Below are positions 25,351 to 32,559 of a DNA stretch of 32,559 nt, one piece after another; position 1 is the stretch's first letter; each line of letters starts with the position of its first letter. Made by a program: the position numbers and the translations under genes. The notes beneath the pieces were generated by a model. That model saw only the letters and a list, made by a program, of their open reading frames with translations, ran no database searches and had not been told where the DNA came from. The stretch comes from Pseudomonadota bacterium (GTDB lineage Bacteria; Pseudomonadota; Gammaproteobacteria; UBA9214), in NCBI GenBank assembly GCA_029287615.1, contig JARFQV010000309.1, positions 1 through 32,559 of the forward strand, given 5' to 3'.

Positions 25351-27039
25351 TCAACCCGTGGACTCTGCCTGGTGCAGGGTTAACTGCGTGAATGGAATCT
25401 CCCAGTTATATCGAGTGCAAGCCTCCACGCACCAACGTTGTACCGCACGTCGCAACCGGTTGTAGAGATCCGCGAGCGCACCGTCAAAATCTGCGATTAC
25501 AACCAGATCCAGTGAGGAGGTATTGGCCCGCTCGAACTCAACCCGCAGATTGATCAACTGTTCTGCATACCCCTCTTCGGCTGCGCGACTTTCAATATAG
25601 GCTTTCAACGCCTCCGGTATGCTTGCGACGCTCTCCTGCTGCAGTTTGTAGGTGATACCAATCGTCTCCTTGATACGGAAATTCGTCGACAGATTCAGCG
25701 GTGACAGGGAAAGAAAGTCCTTGGTCTGATAGGTACGATGCGCCCCGCCACGCTCGATCAACTGCACCAATTCCTGGGATATACCCGTGACCTTGCCACG
25801 CATCCCGTCACTCAACATCACCCAGTCCCCCCGTCTGCAGGGAAACCAGGGATCATCCTGCTTCAGCGGACGGGATTTCAGATCAACCAGGTCATCGATA
25901 CGCACCCGCTGGCTGATTTCGGCATCCGGGTTTTCGAGCATGCTGAAGATGTTGATTGCCCGGACCTTCCATGGCAATCCGTCCATAAAAATACGTTCTC
26001 CCTCACGTACGGACCCAACATTCAGAAACAGCTGGACTTGCTGCCAATAGCGCGGTAACGCGCGCCTGAGTGTCAGACCAATACCGAGCAGCAGGAGAAT
26101 GCCAAGACTGAACAGCACCCAGTCCTCGACCATATAGAACACAACCATCGGTCCCAGGATGGCGAAGAAGACCGTAAATATTCGATGCAAAAGGTCGAGC
26201 AGGCGGATACGGAAGCTCCTGTGCTCTTTCCGATATCCGGGAATCACCTTTACCAGGGTCCAGTATGAAATCCTGGATACGAATAAAACCAGGATTACGA
26301 CCAGAATCGCCCCGGAAAGGTAAAGGCCACGTTTCTGAAAGAAGGATTTCAGGTAACTTTGCGATGCCTCGGCATTTGAAACCTCCGAGCGCTCCATTTT
26401 ATCCAGTTGCAACTCCGCCGACCGCAACTCGCTCTGTATGAACGTCAATTGCTTTTGCCAATCTGCCAGAATCGCAATCAGTTGTTGTTCGAGTGATTCA
26501 TCTTCGTTTTCGGCAAGCAGCTCCGAAATATTGGTAACGGCAAGCTCGGCGATCGGTAGTTTTTCCTGGTAATAGGCGATTTTTTCTTTCAGATCCGATT
26601 TCAGCCGGACATGACTGGTCATGTCCCGCATTTCCTTGAGCGCAGGTCGGAGCAGTGAAAAAACCTCTTTCTGAAAATTGAATTCCGTTTCCTCCTGGGC
26701 ACGCAGGCTGGCGATATCTGCCCCTGCCGCGATCTCTTTCAGATTGCGGGAAGTGGTCTCTAGATCAACACCCAGTTTATCCAGCTGTTGTTGTATTTCC
26801 TTCTTTTCAGCAGCGCTCTGGGCTGACTCCAGCAGGCGGGTAAGGGTTTTGATATCGTTTTTCAGCTCGGACTGCAATTTGATGAGTGAACCAAGCGTCT
26901 CGATCGTATGGCGAACCTGGGCGTCCTCGATCAGGGCCTGCGCCCTGTCCGCCTGCGCCTGGACCAGAAACGTCATGCTCATTATGCCCAGCGTTACAAG
27001 GGACATCAGCAGGTACCGGCTTATAGAATCTGGCAGCAT
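25351..27039 (-). CDS. MscS-like membrane protein with N-terminal coiled coil
   Basis: A 562-residue envelope protein. A signal peptide or TM lies at residues 1-30 (LLMSLVTLGIMSMTFLVQAQA). Long heptad-rich helices follow from about 35 to 235 (for example KNDIKTLTRLLESAQSAAEK) in the periplasm. Four or so TM helices cover about 237-335, the last running into LRRALPRYWQQVQLFLNVGS. A cytoplasmic beta domain comes next (GERIFMDGLPWKVRAI, then RRGDWVMLSDGMRGKVTGI), reading like the MscS beta barrel, and an alpha/beta end with LDLVVIADFDG. Architecture and topology suggest a divergent member of the MscS mechanosensitive-channel superfamily. It starts 39 bp after the stop of the module B ligase, on the same strand, so it is likely the last gene of that operon. 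Confidence 0.7.
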   Translation of the reverse strand: MLPDSISRYLLMSLVTLGIMSMTFLVQAQADRAQALIEDAQVRHTIETLGSLIKLQSELKNDIKTLTRLLESAQSAAEKKEIQQQLDKLGVDLETTSRNLKEIAAGADIASLRAQEETEFNFQKEVFSLLRPALKEMRDMTSHVRLKSDLKEKIAYYQEKLPIAELAVTNISELLAENEDESLEQQLIAILADWQKQLTFIQSELRSAELQLDKMERSEVSNAEASQSYLKSFFQKRGLYLSGAILVVILVLFVSRISYWTLVKVIPGYRKEHRSFRIRLLDLLHRIFTVFFAILGPMVVFYMVEDWVLFSLGILLLLGIGLTLRRALPRYWQQVQLFLNVGSVREGERIFMDGLPWKVRAINIFSMLENPDAEISQRVRIDDLVDLKSRPLKQDDPWFPCRRGDWVMLSDGMRGKVTGISQELVQLIERGGAHRTYQTKDFLSLSPLNLSTNFRIKETIGITYKLQQESVASIPEALKAYIESRAAEEGYAEQLINLRVEFERANTSSLDLVVIADFDGALADLYNRLRRAVQRWCVEACTRYNWEIPFTQLTLHQAESTG

Positions 27040-27078
27040 ATCGTCCGACCTATACTGAAAACCTGAAAAGCAGCATCG

Positions 27079-28026
27079 TCATTCTGACCCGAAGTGCTCC
27101 CGGGCAAAGGCAGTGCGCTGGTCGATATCCGGTAGTGCTTTATAATGCTGTTCGACCAGATCCAGGCGAGGCACCAGACCCGCACGATTGGCGATCTGGA
27201 TATTCAGCCCGGGCCTTGCGTTTATCTCCAGCATGAGTGGCCCCTTATCCTTGTCCAGTACGAGGTCAACACCCAGATAGCCCAAACCGGTCAGTTCATG
27301 GCATTGCGCAGCCATCCGGAGTTGCTCTTCCCAAAATGGCACCTGTATCCCGGAAACTTCATTGCCGGTATCCGGGTGCTCTGTAATGATCTCATTGTGC
27401 CAGACAGCCGTAAGGGTATGACCGGTTGCAATATCGATTCCAGCGCCAATGGCACCCTTATGCAGATTGGCCTTGCCATCGGAGAGGCGGGTCGGCAAAC
27501 GAACCATCGACATCACTGGAATTCCCCGGTAAACGATGATACGCACATCCGGCACACCCAGATAACTTATGCGCTCGAAAACCGGATTGAATTTGACGCG
27601 GTATTCGACCAAGGCCCTGTCCGGATGGCCACCCAGGCTGTACATGCCACTCAGGATATTCGAGACATGGTGTTGCATCTCGCTCTGATCGATCAGGATA
27701 CCGTTAGCCTTGCGATAACGTGTTCTCATCCTGCCGGATATCACCACTATGCCATCACCCCCTGCACCACAAGCAGGTTTTAGAACGAAATCAGAATAGT
27801 CACGAACGTGCTCGGTCAGTTCACGGACCTGGTGCTGGATCTCAACAACCGCATAGAGCTCCGGCACGGGCATACCGGCCTGCATCGCAAGCTGTTTAGT
27901 AAGCCATTTATCATCAACCCTGGGGTACAGGGAGCGTTGATTGTGAGTCAGAATATAATCGGCATTGCGCCGGTTAATACCCAGCACACCTTTCCGGGCC
28001 AGCCGCCGGATCCCCTCTCCGATCAC
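27079..28026 (-). CDS. RimK-related alpha-L-glutamate ligase-like ATP-grasp protein
   Basis: A 315-residue ATP-grasp protein of the RimK-related family (often annotated alpha-L-glutamate ligase-like). The N-terminus has GVLGINRRNADYILTHNQRS and the PRVDDKWLTKQLAM stretch typical of this subgroup. ATP-grasp features are DFVLKPACGAGGDGIVVI, RVKFNPVFERISYLGVPDVR, KANLHKGAIGAGIDIATG and the metal-binding PLMLEINARPGLNIQIANR. It lacks the N-terminal RimK preATP domain seen in the other ligase here. The GTG start overlaps the stop of the 7TM gene (GTGA) and has GGAGGCGGGAA upstream. It is cytosolic and should join an amino acid to a protein or peptide carboxylate; the substrate is unknown. Confidence 0.9.
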   Translation of the reverse strand: MIGEGIRRLARKGVLGINRRNADYILTHNQRSLYPRVDDKWLTKQLAMQAGMPVPELYAVVEIQHQVRELTEHVRDYSDFVLKPACGAGGDGIVVISGRMRTRYRKANGILIDQSEMQHHVSNILSGMYSLGGHPDRALVEYRVKFNPVFERISYLGVPDVRIIVYRGIPVMSMVRLPTRLSDGKANLHKGAIGAGIDIATGHTLTAVWHNEIITEHPDTGNEVSGIQVPFWEEQLRMAAQCHELTGLGYLGVDLVLDKDKGPLMLEINARPGLNIQIANRAGLVPRLDLVEQHYKALPDIDQRTAFAREHFGSE

Positions 28027-29552
28027 TTCCCGCCTCCGGACAGCGCACGGAACCGAACCAGTTCGCTCAAACGATAGCCGGTGTAGCGACCCAGCAACAA
28101 GGTGGCCGCCAGCAGTATCAGCAGCGACTCTGGAAAGACGAACACGAAATACTGGACACTATTCAGATTCATGACGACATAGGCACACACCGCTACCACC
28201 AGACTGCCAAGCCCCTGCTGCAGTGCCTCCGTGGCACCCCGCTCCTCCCAGACGATAGACATACGCTCTATGGTCATGGTCAGGATGACGATGGGAAACA
28301 GGGCCACCGACAGTCCGCGGTAGACCCCCAACTGATTGCTGAAAATGCTGATCAGTGTGATCAGCATCAAAACCACGATCAGCACTGCCGCGAGCCTTGG
28401 TACCAGCAAAAGCTTGAGGCGCTCGAGGTAGAACCGGATTGCCAGGCCCATACCGACCACCAGGGTAAAAAGCAGCAGACCCAGCAGCAGATTCGTCTCC
28501 CGGAATGCCAGTGCAATCAGTACCGGCATGAAAGTGCCAAAGGTCTTGACTCCGACGACATTGCGCAACACCACCAGCAGGAAAACACCGACAGGCATTG
28601 CCAGCAGGATCTGATAGACCGCCTGGGTCTCGATCGGTAATCCGAGCACGGAGAACTCGAACAAGGCCGGGCGCAACTCCCGTTCCCTCCAGAGCGCCCC
28701 CTGCATGGCCGGTTCCCTGTTTAGCCGGACGGTAACATTGGCCTCCGAATTGCGTCCGCCCGTAACCTCGACCAGACCACTGGGCCCGTGCCACCAGGTC
28801 ACCAGATCCGGATCCAGCCTTGGTTCGCCTGTCAGCGGATCGAAGCTATGCCAGCTGTTCTCGTACCATGCCTCCATCCAGACAATGAACTGCGCGTCCC
28901 GCTCGTACTTCTGAAGGCGCAGTCCATGCACGGCCCGTACCGGGATGTTCGCGCCGGCCAGCACTTGTGACATTACCTCGATCCGGTCCTCCATTGCGGT
29001 CTTGCGGCCGAGAAGGGACTTTACATTGCCATCCGGCGAAGCGCTGTTGACCCGCTTGATGACCTCACTGACGAAGGTCTCGCTGTCAGCCGAATGAGCA
29101 CGCACATCGGCGAGCACGGCATCGATCGCCAGTTTACGGGCATCGTCAACAATCTCCGGCGTTTTTATTTGCGGCCACTTTTCACGGGTCTCCCTGAGGG
29201 AGGCGACCGGCCGGATGGTTGCACGGTAGAACAGGAATTGCTCCCCCCTGGCTCGCCGGATCGACCACACAACCCGCCGGTTCCCCTCCTCATGTCGCGT
29301 ATTGACCCCGTAGCCACGCGAAATGAACTGCTCGTCCGCGGCAGCAAAAGGGCCATCCTCGCGCGGTAGATAGAGGGATACCTTGGCCGGCGCATGCATA
29401 GCCTGGAAACTGACCCGTATCTCCACGTCCCAGGCATCTGCCTCGGTCACGGGATGCAGGGGAAACTGAAGCACAATGGCCTTGTAGACCACGATTCCAC
29501 TTGCCACCAGGGTCAGGACCGCGGCCAGGAGGTAAAGATGGTGCCTGTTCAT
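28023..29552 (-). CDS. Membrane protein: inactive transglutaminase-like periplasmic domain plus seven TM helices
   Basis: A 509-residue inner-membrane protein. It has one N-terminal TM (about 6-28), a periplasmic region (about 30-305) with a transglutaminase-like fold, and a C-terminal block of about seven TM helices (about 320-495). In the transglutaminase-like part the helix that normally carries the catalytic Cys reads KTAMEDRIEVMSQVLAGANI with no Cys, though AWYENSWHSFDPLTG keeps the Trp/Asp end of the fold. This agrees with families described as inactive transglutaminase fused to 7TM. The last part includes LVVLRNVVGVKTFGTFMPVL. The ATG overlaps the upstream protease stop (ATGA) and its stop overlaps the ligase start. 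It probably acts as a receptor or scaffold that binds a peptide without cleaving it (inference). Confidence 0.88.
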   Translation of the reverse strand: MNRHHLYLLAAVLTLVASGIVVYKAIVLQFPLHPVTEADAWDVEIRVSFQAMHAPAKVSLYLPREDGPFAAADEQFISRGYGVNTRHEEGNRRVVWSIRRARGEQFLFYRATIRPVASLRETREKWPQIKTPEIVDDARKLAIDAVLADVRAHSADSETFVSEVIKRVNSASPDGNVKSLLGRKTAMEDRIEVMSQVLAGANIPVRAVHGLRLQKYERDAQFIVWMEAWYENSWHSFDPLTGEPRLDPDLVTWWHGPSGLVEVTGGRNSEANVTVRLNREPAMQGALWRERELRPALFEFSVLGLPIETQAVYQILLAMPVGVFLLVVLRNVVGVKTFGTFMPVLIALAFRETNLLLGLLLFTLVVGMGLAIRFYLERLKLLLVPRLAAVLIVVLMLITLISIFSNQLGVYRGLSVALFPIVILTMTIERMSIVWEERGATEALQQGLGSLVVAVCAYVVMNLNSVQYFVFVFPESLLILLAATLLLGRYTGYRLSELVRFRALSGGGK

Positions 29553-30085
29553 TCCGCGGAGATATCTCCGCAGTCAGGCTTTGTATGAAAGGTCTCGGAT
29601 GGATCGACCACGAACAGATCCTTGAGAAACCTGCGACCGATCAGCATCTGATAATTCAAACCACTGCGATCGATCAGATTGACCTCGGTCTCCCGGTAGG
29701 TGTTACCCAGGCAGACACCCAGCATCACCACCAGCCGTTCCTGTGATTCCCCGTGATGTCGCTTGATGACGGCGTTGCGCACCACCTTGCGCTCAAGAAG
29801 CTGTTTCTCGCCATCGTAGTTTTCCACCATGAAACTGACCCATTCCTCTCCATCCCGTTCGAAGGTCGACATGCAGGTGCAGTGCAGCGAGGAGGTCTTC
29901 GCCCCCGTGTCGATTTTGGCCTTGACCAGTATGTCACCGGGAAACACGCGGACCTTCTCCACCCACCCGCTCGTTTCCTTGGCACCGGCGGCGCAGGGCA
30001 CGATGCAAATCTTCAGAATAGTTAATAACAAGGCAAACCTGCCGACGATCAGGTGGACGGGAGGGGGACGTATTGATACGGTCAT
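29549..30085 (-). CDS. Secreted RimB-like retropepsin-fold protease
   Basis: A 178-residue protein of the same Zn_protease/RimB family as the gene at 21223-21711. It differs in having an N-terminal signal or anchor helix (about 15-33, FALLLTILKICIVPC), so the catalytic domain should be periplasmic. Core motif: KAKIDTGAKTSSLHC (Asp59-Thr-Gly); then RHHGESQERLVVML and YQMLIGRRFLKDLFVVDP. It has Cys at several mature positions (for example LHCTCMS and KPDCGD), compatible with disulfides outside the cytosol. A Cys at the end of the signal (IVPCAAG) could be a lipobox, though not a standard one. First gene of module B; it overlaps the 7TM gene by 4 bp. Confidence 0.87.
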   Translation of the reverse strand: MTVSIRPPPVHLIVGRFALLLTILKICIVPCAAGAKETSGWVEKVRVFPGDILVKAKIDTGAKTSSLHCTCMSTFERDGEEWVSFMVENYDGEKQLLERKVVRNAVIKRHHGESQERLVVMLGVCLGNTYRETEVNLIDRSGLNYQMLIGRRFLKDLFVVDPSETFHTKPDCGDISAE

Positions 30086-30156
30086 TGTAACTGGTTTCCG
30101 CAGGTCGCCTTACGAGTCTGCTATGAGGTTTACAGACAGGGATCGGTACATACAGA

Positions 30157-30185
30157 ATATTGCACAATAACGTTATCCGGCACAA
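30157..30185 (-). promoter_or_regulatory. Candidate sigma-70 promoter for module B
   Basis: On the minus strand TTGTGC (30185-30180), 17-bp spacer, CAATAT (30162-30157), about 70 bp before the secreted protease start. It lies between the hypF stop and module B, so the module could be transcribed independently of hypF. Confidence 0.35.
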
Positions 30186-30222
30186 CAGGCGCTGATTCAG
30201 GCAATCCGGGAAGCTGCTGCAA

Positions 30223-32553
30223 TCAGCCCTGGATCCGGCGGGCGGCAGCGATGACCGCCTGTCCCAGCGCAAGCCCCCCGTCATTGGCGGGCAGTTTTTC
30301 AGGAGAGAGCGCAAGAAGACCTGTCTCCCTAAGGGTCCCGCCGACTCCTTCCAGCAACAGGCGGTTCTGGAAAACACCACCGCTGAGCACGACGGTGTCC
30401 AGGCCATGTTCACTGCAGATCCTCCGTGCCGTATTCCCAACGGCCCGTACCAGCCCCTGGTGGAAACGCGCCGCGATCCTGGCGGGTGCAACTCCCCTGT
30501 TGATATCTTCCAGCAGTGCCTCCCAGAAACAGCGCCATTCCAGCGTGAGGATCTCACCTTCCTCTGCCTCGTATGGATAGGCATGTTCCGCCTCCGGTTG
30601 AAACGCTGGTGCTGCCAGTGACTCGAGTTCGATCGCTGCCTGCCCCTCGTGGGATATTCGCTCACGGCATACCCCGATCGCGGCAGCTACGGCATCAAAG
30701 AGGCGTCCGCAGGAAGATGCCACCGGAGAGTTCAGACGTTTTTCCACCATGGTCTGCAATCCCTCCAGTGGCCTGGTTTCGAGGAACCGGACAATGTCGA
30801 GATCCGAATGATTCTCCCTCACCTTCTCCCAGCCGAAGGCGCAGTACAGGTGGGCCCAGGTATTTCTCCATGGCTCTCGCATGGACTGAGATCCACCCGG
30901 CATATAGACGGGCCGGAAGCGTGCCATGCGCCTGAAACCCCGATAATCGGCCAGCAGGAATTCCCCGCCCCAAAAGGTACCGTCTTCACCGAAACCCAGT
31001 CCGTCCAGCACGACCCCGAGCACCGGCGGTGTATGCAGCGGCATCCCGTGCTCGGCCAGGCAGGCTGCAATGTGCGCATGGTGATGCTGTACCTCAACCA
31101 GCTGTATCCCCCCGGTCTTCGCCCGTTCCCGCCCCTGCCGGCTCGAGTGATACTGCGGGTGTTTATCCACGGCAATACAAGACGGCTGGTGGTCAAAGAG
31201 CCTCCGGTACAGGTCCAGGTTGGTATGGTAGTCCCTGTATGTCACGGCATCTTCGAGATCACCAATATGCTGCGACAGGATTGCCCGCCCTTCTTTCAGC
31301 AGGCAGAAGGTATTCTTCAGTTCACCACCCATCGCCAGAATACTACCGGCTTCTGAGAAGCATTCCGGTAGCCGAACCGGCTGCGGCGCGAATCCGCGCG
31401 CCCGGCGCAGAAGTCGAGGCTTGCCGTCGGCGAGTCGCAGCACAGAATCGTCAAGCCGGTTGACGATGTCACGGTCATGCAGCAGGTAATAATCGGCGAT
31501 CTTTTCAAGCCGCTGGTGCGCATCCTGGTTGTCGATCGTCTGCGGTTCATCACTGCGGTTGCCCGAAGTCAGCACTACCGGCCGCGTCATACCCTGCATC
31601 AACAGGTGGTGTAACGGTGTGTAAGGTAACAGGAAGCCCAGCGTATTCTGGCCGGGAGCGATACCGCCTGCCAGGGATTTACCCGCTGCATTGAGCACCA
31701 CGACAGGCGCGGCCCGGTCATGGAGAAGAGACGCCTCTGCCTCATTGGTTTCGGCGTAGCGTGTGACCATATCGATATCGCGCGCCATCAGGGCAAGCGC
31801 CTTGTGATAGCGGAACTTGCGACGGCGCAGGGCATCGACCGCGGCTTCATTACCTGCATCGCAGGCCAGATGGAAACCGCCGATACCCTTGATCGCGACG
31901 ATGCTGCCCTGGCGTATCAGCCGTGCGGCGGTCTCGATCACATCGCACCCCTCATCCGCTCCCAGCCTGTTACCACTGGCATCCTCCAGCCAGACAGCGG
32001 GTCCGCACTCGCCACAGGCATTGGGCTGGGCATGGAACCGGCGATCGGACGGATCTTCATATTCGGCCTGGCACTCTGGACACATCGGGAATGACGACAT
32101 GCTGGTGTTCGCACGGTCGTAGGGAATGGAACGTATAATCGAAAGCCTGGGCCCGCAATGGGTACAATTGGTGAAGGGATATCGATAGCGACGATTGGCG
32201 GGATCCAGCACTTCGGCCAGGCATTCCGGGCAGGTCGAGGCATCCGCTGCCACGCCGGTGCGGATCTCACCCTCCCGGCTGGTGACTATCCGGAACTCCC
32301 GCGGCACCTCACCGGTATTATCAAGCGAGGCGCGGAGAATCCCTTCGATATGCGACAGGGGGGGTGTTTCGGCCCGCAGGCGCTGCACGAATTCCTCCAG
32401 CGCCTCCCTGCTTCCCCAGGCATGGATCAGGACACCTTCGGCGTCATTCCAGACCTGACCTGTGATGCGGCATTCATTGGCCAGCCGCCAAACCGTTGGC
32501 CGAAAGCCCACTCCCTGCACGATTCCGGTTACCCGGATACTTTCACCTGTCAT
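30223..32553 (-). CDS. hypF: Carbamoyltransferase HypF (NiFe hydrogenase maturation)
   Basis: About 776 residues, full family length. HypF converts carbamoyl phosphate to a carbamoyl-adenylate and passes the carbamoyl group to HypE, the source of the cyanide ligands of NiFe hydrogenases. Domains in order: acylphosphatase (VTGIVQGVGFRPTVWRLA, about 1-90); two zinc-finger repeats with CPECLAEV...CTHCGP and CPECQAEY...CGECGP (about 105-185); a YrdC-like domain (IVAIKGIGGFHLACDA, KALALMARD); and a Kae1-like carbamoyltransferase domain with the metal-binding HHHAHIAACLAEHG and the ATP-site VVLSGGVFQNRLLL. The ATG at 32553 lies 6 bp from the window edge; a start slightly upstream cannot be excluded. 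No other hyp or hydrogenase gene is in the window. Confidence 0.95.
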   Translation of the reverse strand: MTGESIRVTGIVQGVGFRPTVWRLANECRITGQVWNDAEGVLIHAWGSREALEEFVQRLRAETPPLSHIEGILRASLDNTGEVPREFRIVTSREGEIRTGVAADASTCPECLAEVLDPANRRYRYPFTNCTHCGPRLSIIRSIPYDRANTSMSSFPMCPECQAEYEDPSDRRFHAQPNACGECGPAVWLEDASGNRLGADEGCDVIETAARLIRQGSIVAIKGIGGFHLACDAGNEAAVDALRRRKFRYHKALALMARDIDMVTRYAETNEAEASLLHDRAAPVVVLNAAGKSLAGGIAPGQNTLGFLLPYTPLHHLLMQGMTRPVVLTSGNRSDEPQTIDNQDAHQRLEKIADYYLLHDRDIVNRLDDSVLRLADGKPRLLRRARGFAPQPVRLPECFSEAGSILAMGGELKNTFCLLKEGRAILSQHIGDLEDAVTYRDYHTNLDLYRRLFDHQPSCIAVDKHPQYHSSRQGRERAKTGGIQLVEVQHHHAHIAACLAEHGMPLHTPPVLGVVLDGLGFGEDGTFWGGEFLLADYRGFRRMARFRPVYMPGGSQSMREPWRNTWAHLYCAFGWEKVRENHSDLDIVRFLETRPLEGLQTMVEKRLNSPVASSCGRLFDAVAAAIGVCRERISHEGQAAIELESLAAPAFQPEAEHAYPYEAEEGEILTLEWRCFWEALLEDINRGVAPARIAARFHQGLVRAVGNTARRICSEHGLDTVVLSGGVFQNRLLLEGVGGTLRETGLLALSPEKLPANDGGLALGQAVIAAARRIQG

Positions 32554-32559
32554 CAACGA

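Noticed and set aside
1-32559. Search by eye for tRNA, rRNA, CRISPR repeats and intact insertion sequences
   Set aside because: No cloverleaf with a conserved T-loop, no spaced direct repeats and no inverted-repeat-bounded transposase gene were found.

Overview
The window (about 32.6 kb, moderately GC-rich, dense and mostly single-copy genes) looks like chromosomal DNA of a gammaproteobacterium. The inference rests on family content: PtsP with a GAF domain, a DUF6279 lipoprotein, NhaA, DmeF, a YigB-like phosphatase, RimK/RimB genes and HypF. A TauE/SafE permease, a DUF169 protein and HypF would fit a sulfur- or hydrogen-metabolising member such as a Chromatiales relative, but no single gene proves this. 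No rRNA, tRNA, CRISPR array or intact mobile element was seen.

Layout. 1-6.5 kb: end of a two-TM potassium channel; a minus-strand pair of an orphan TRAP-type solute-binding protein and a TauE/SafE permease; a divergent DUF169 protein; a pirin-like cupin; an SLC13-type permease with two RCK_C domains. 6.6-9.7 kb: a VPLPA/PEP-CTERM-sorted exported protein, a DUF599 membrane protein, about 1 kb of gene-poor DNA ending in an apparent IS110 transposase relic, and a Spy/CpxP-like periplasmic protein. 10.1-15.7 kb: nhaA, then a minus-strand three-gene ABC unit (ATPase, large FtsX-type permease, AttH/CrtC-like lipoprotein). 16.1-19.1 kb: a YigB-like HAD phosphatase, a DUF6279 lipoprotein, the cation exporter DmeF, and a decayed C-terminus of a CorA magnesium transporter.

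19.3-30.1 kb is the most striking part: two separate protein- or peptide-tagging modules built on RimK-type ATP-grasp ligases. Module A (RimB-like retropepsin-fold protease, RimK, aspartoacylase-like M14 zinc hydrolase) appears wholly cytoplasmic. Module B (secreted RimB-like protease, membrane protein with an inactive transglutaminase-like periplasmic domain and about seven TM helices, RimK-related ligase, MscS-like coiled-coil membrane protein) spans the envelope. Between them lie ptsP (nitrogen PTS enzyme I) and a small secreted two-cysteine protein. Genes within each module are tightly packed, with 4-bp stop/start overlaps or a 1-nt gap; the MscS-like gene sits 39 bp downstream of the module B ligase. 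The window ends in hypF, which implies a NiFe hydrogenase elsewhere in the genome.

Several starts were moved from the longest open frame to the start best supported by ribosome-binding site and family alignment; each case is noted in its entry.
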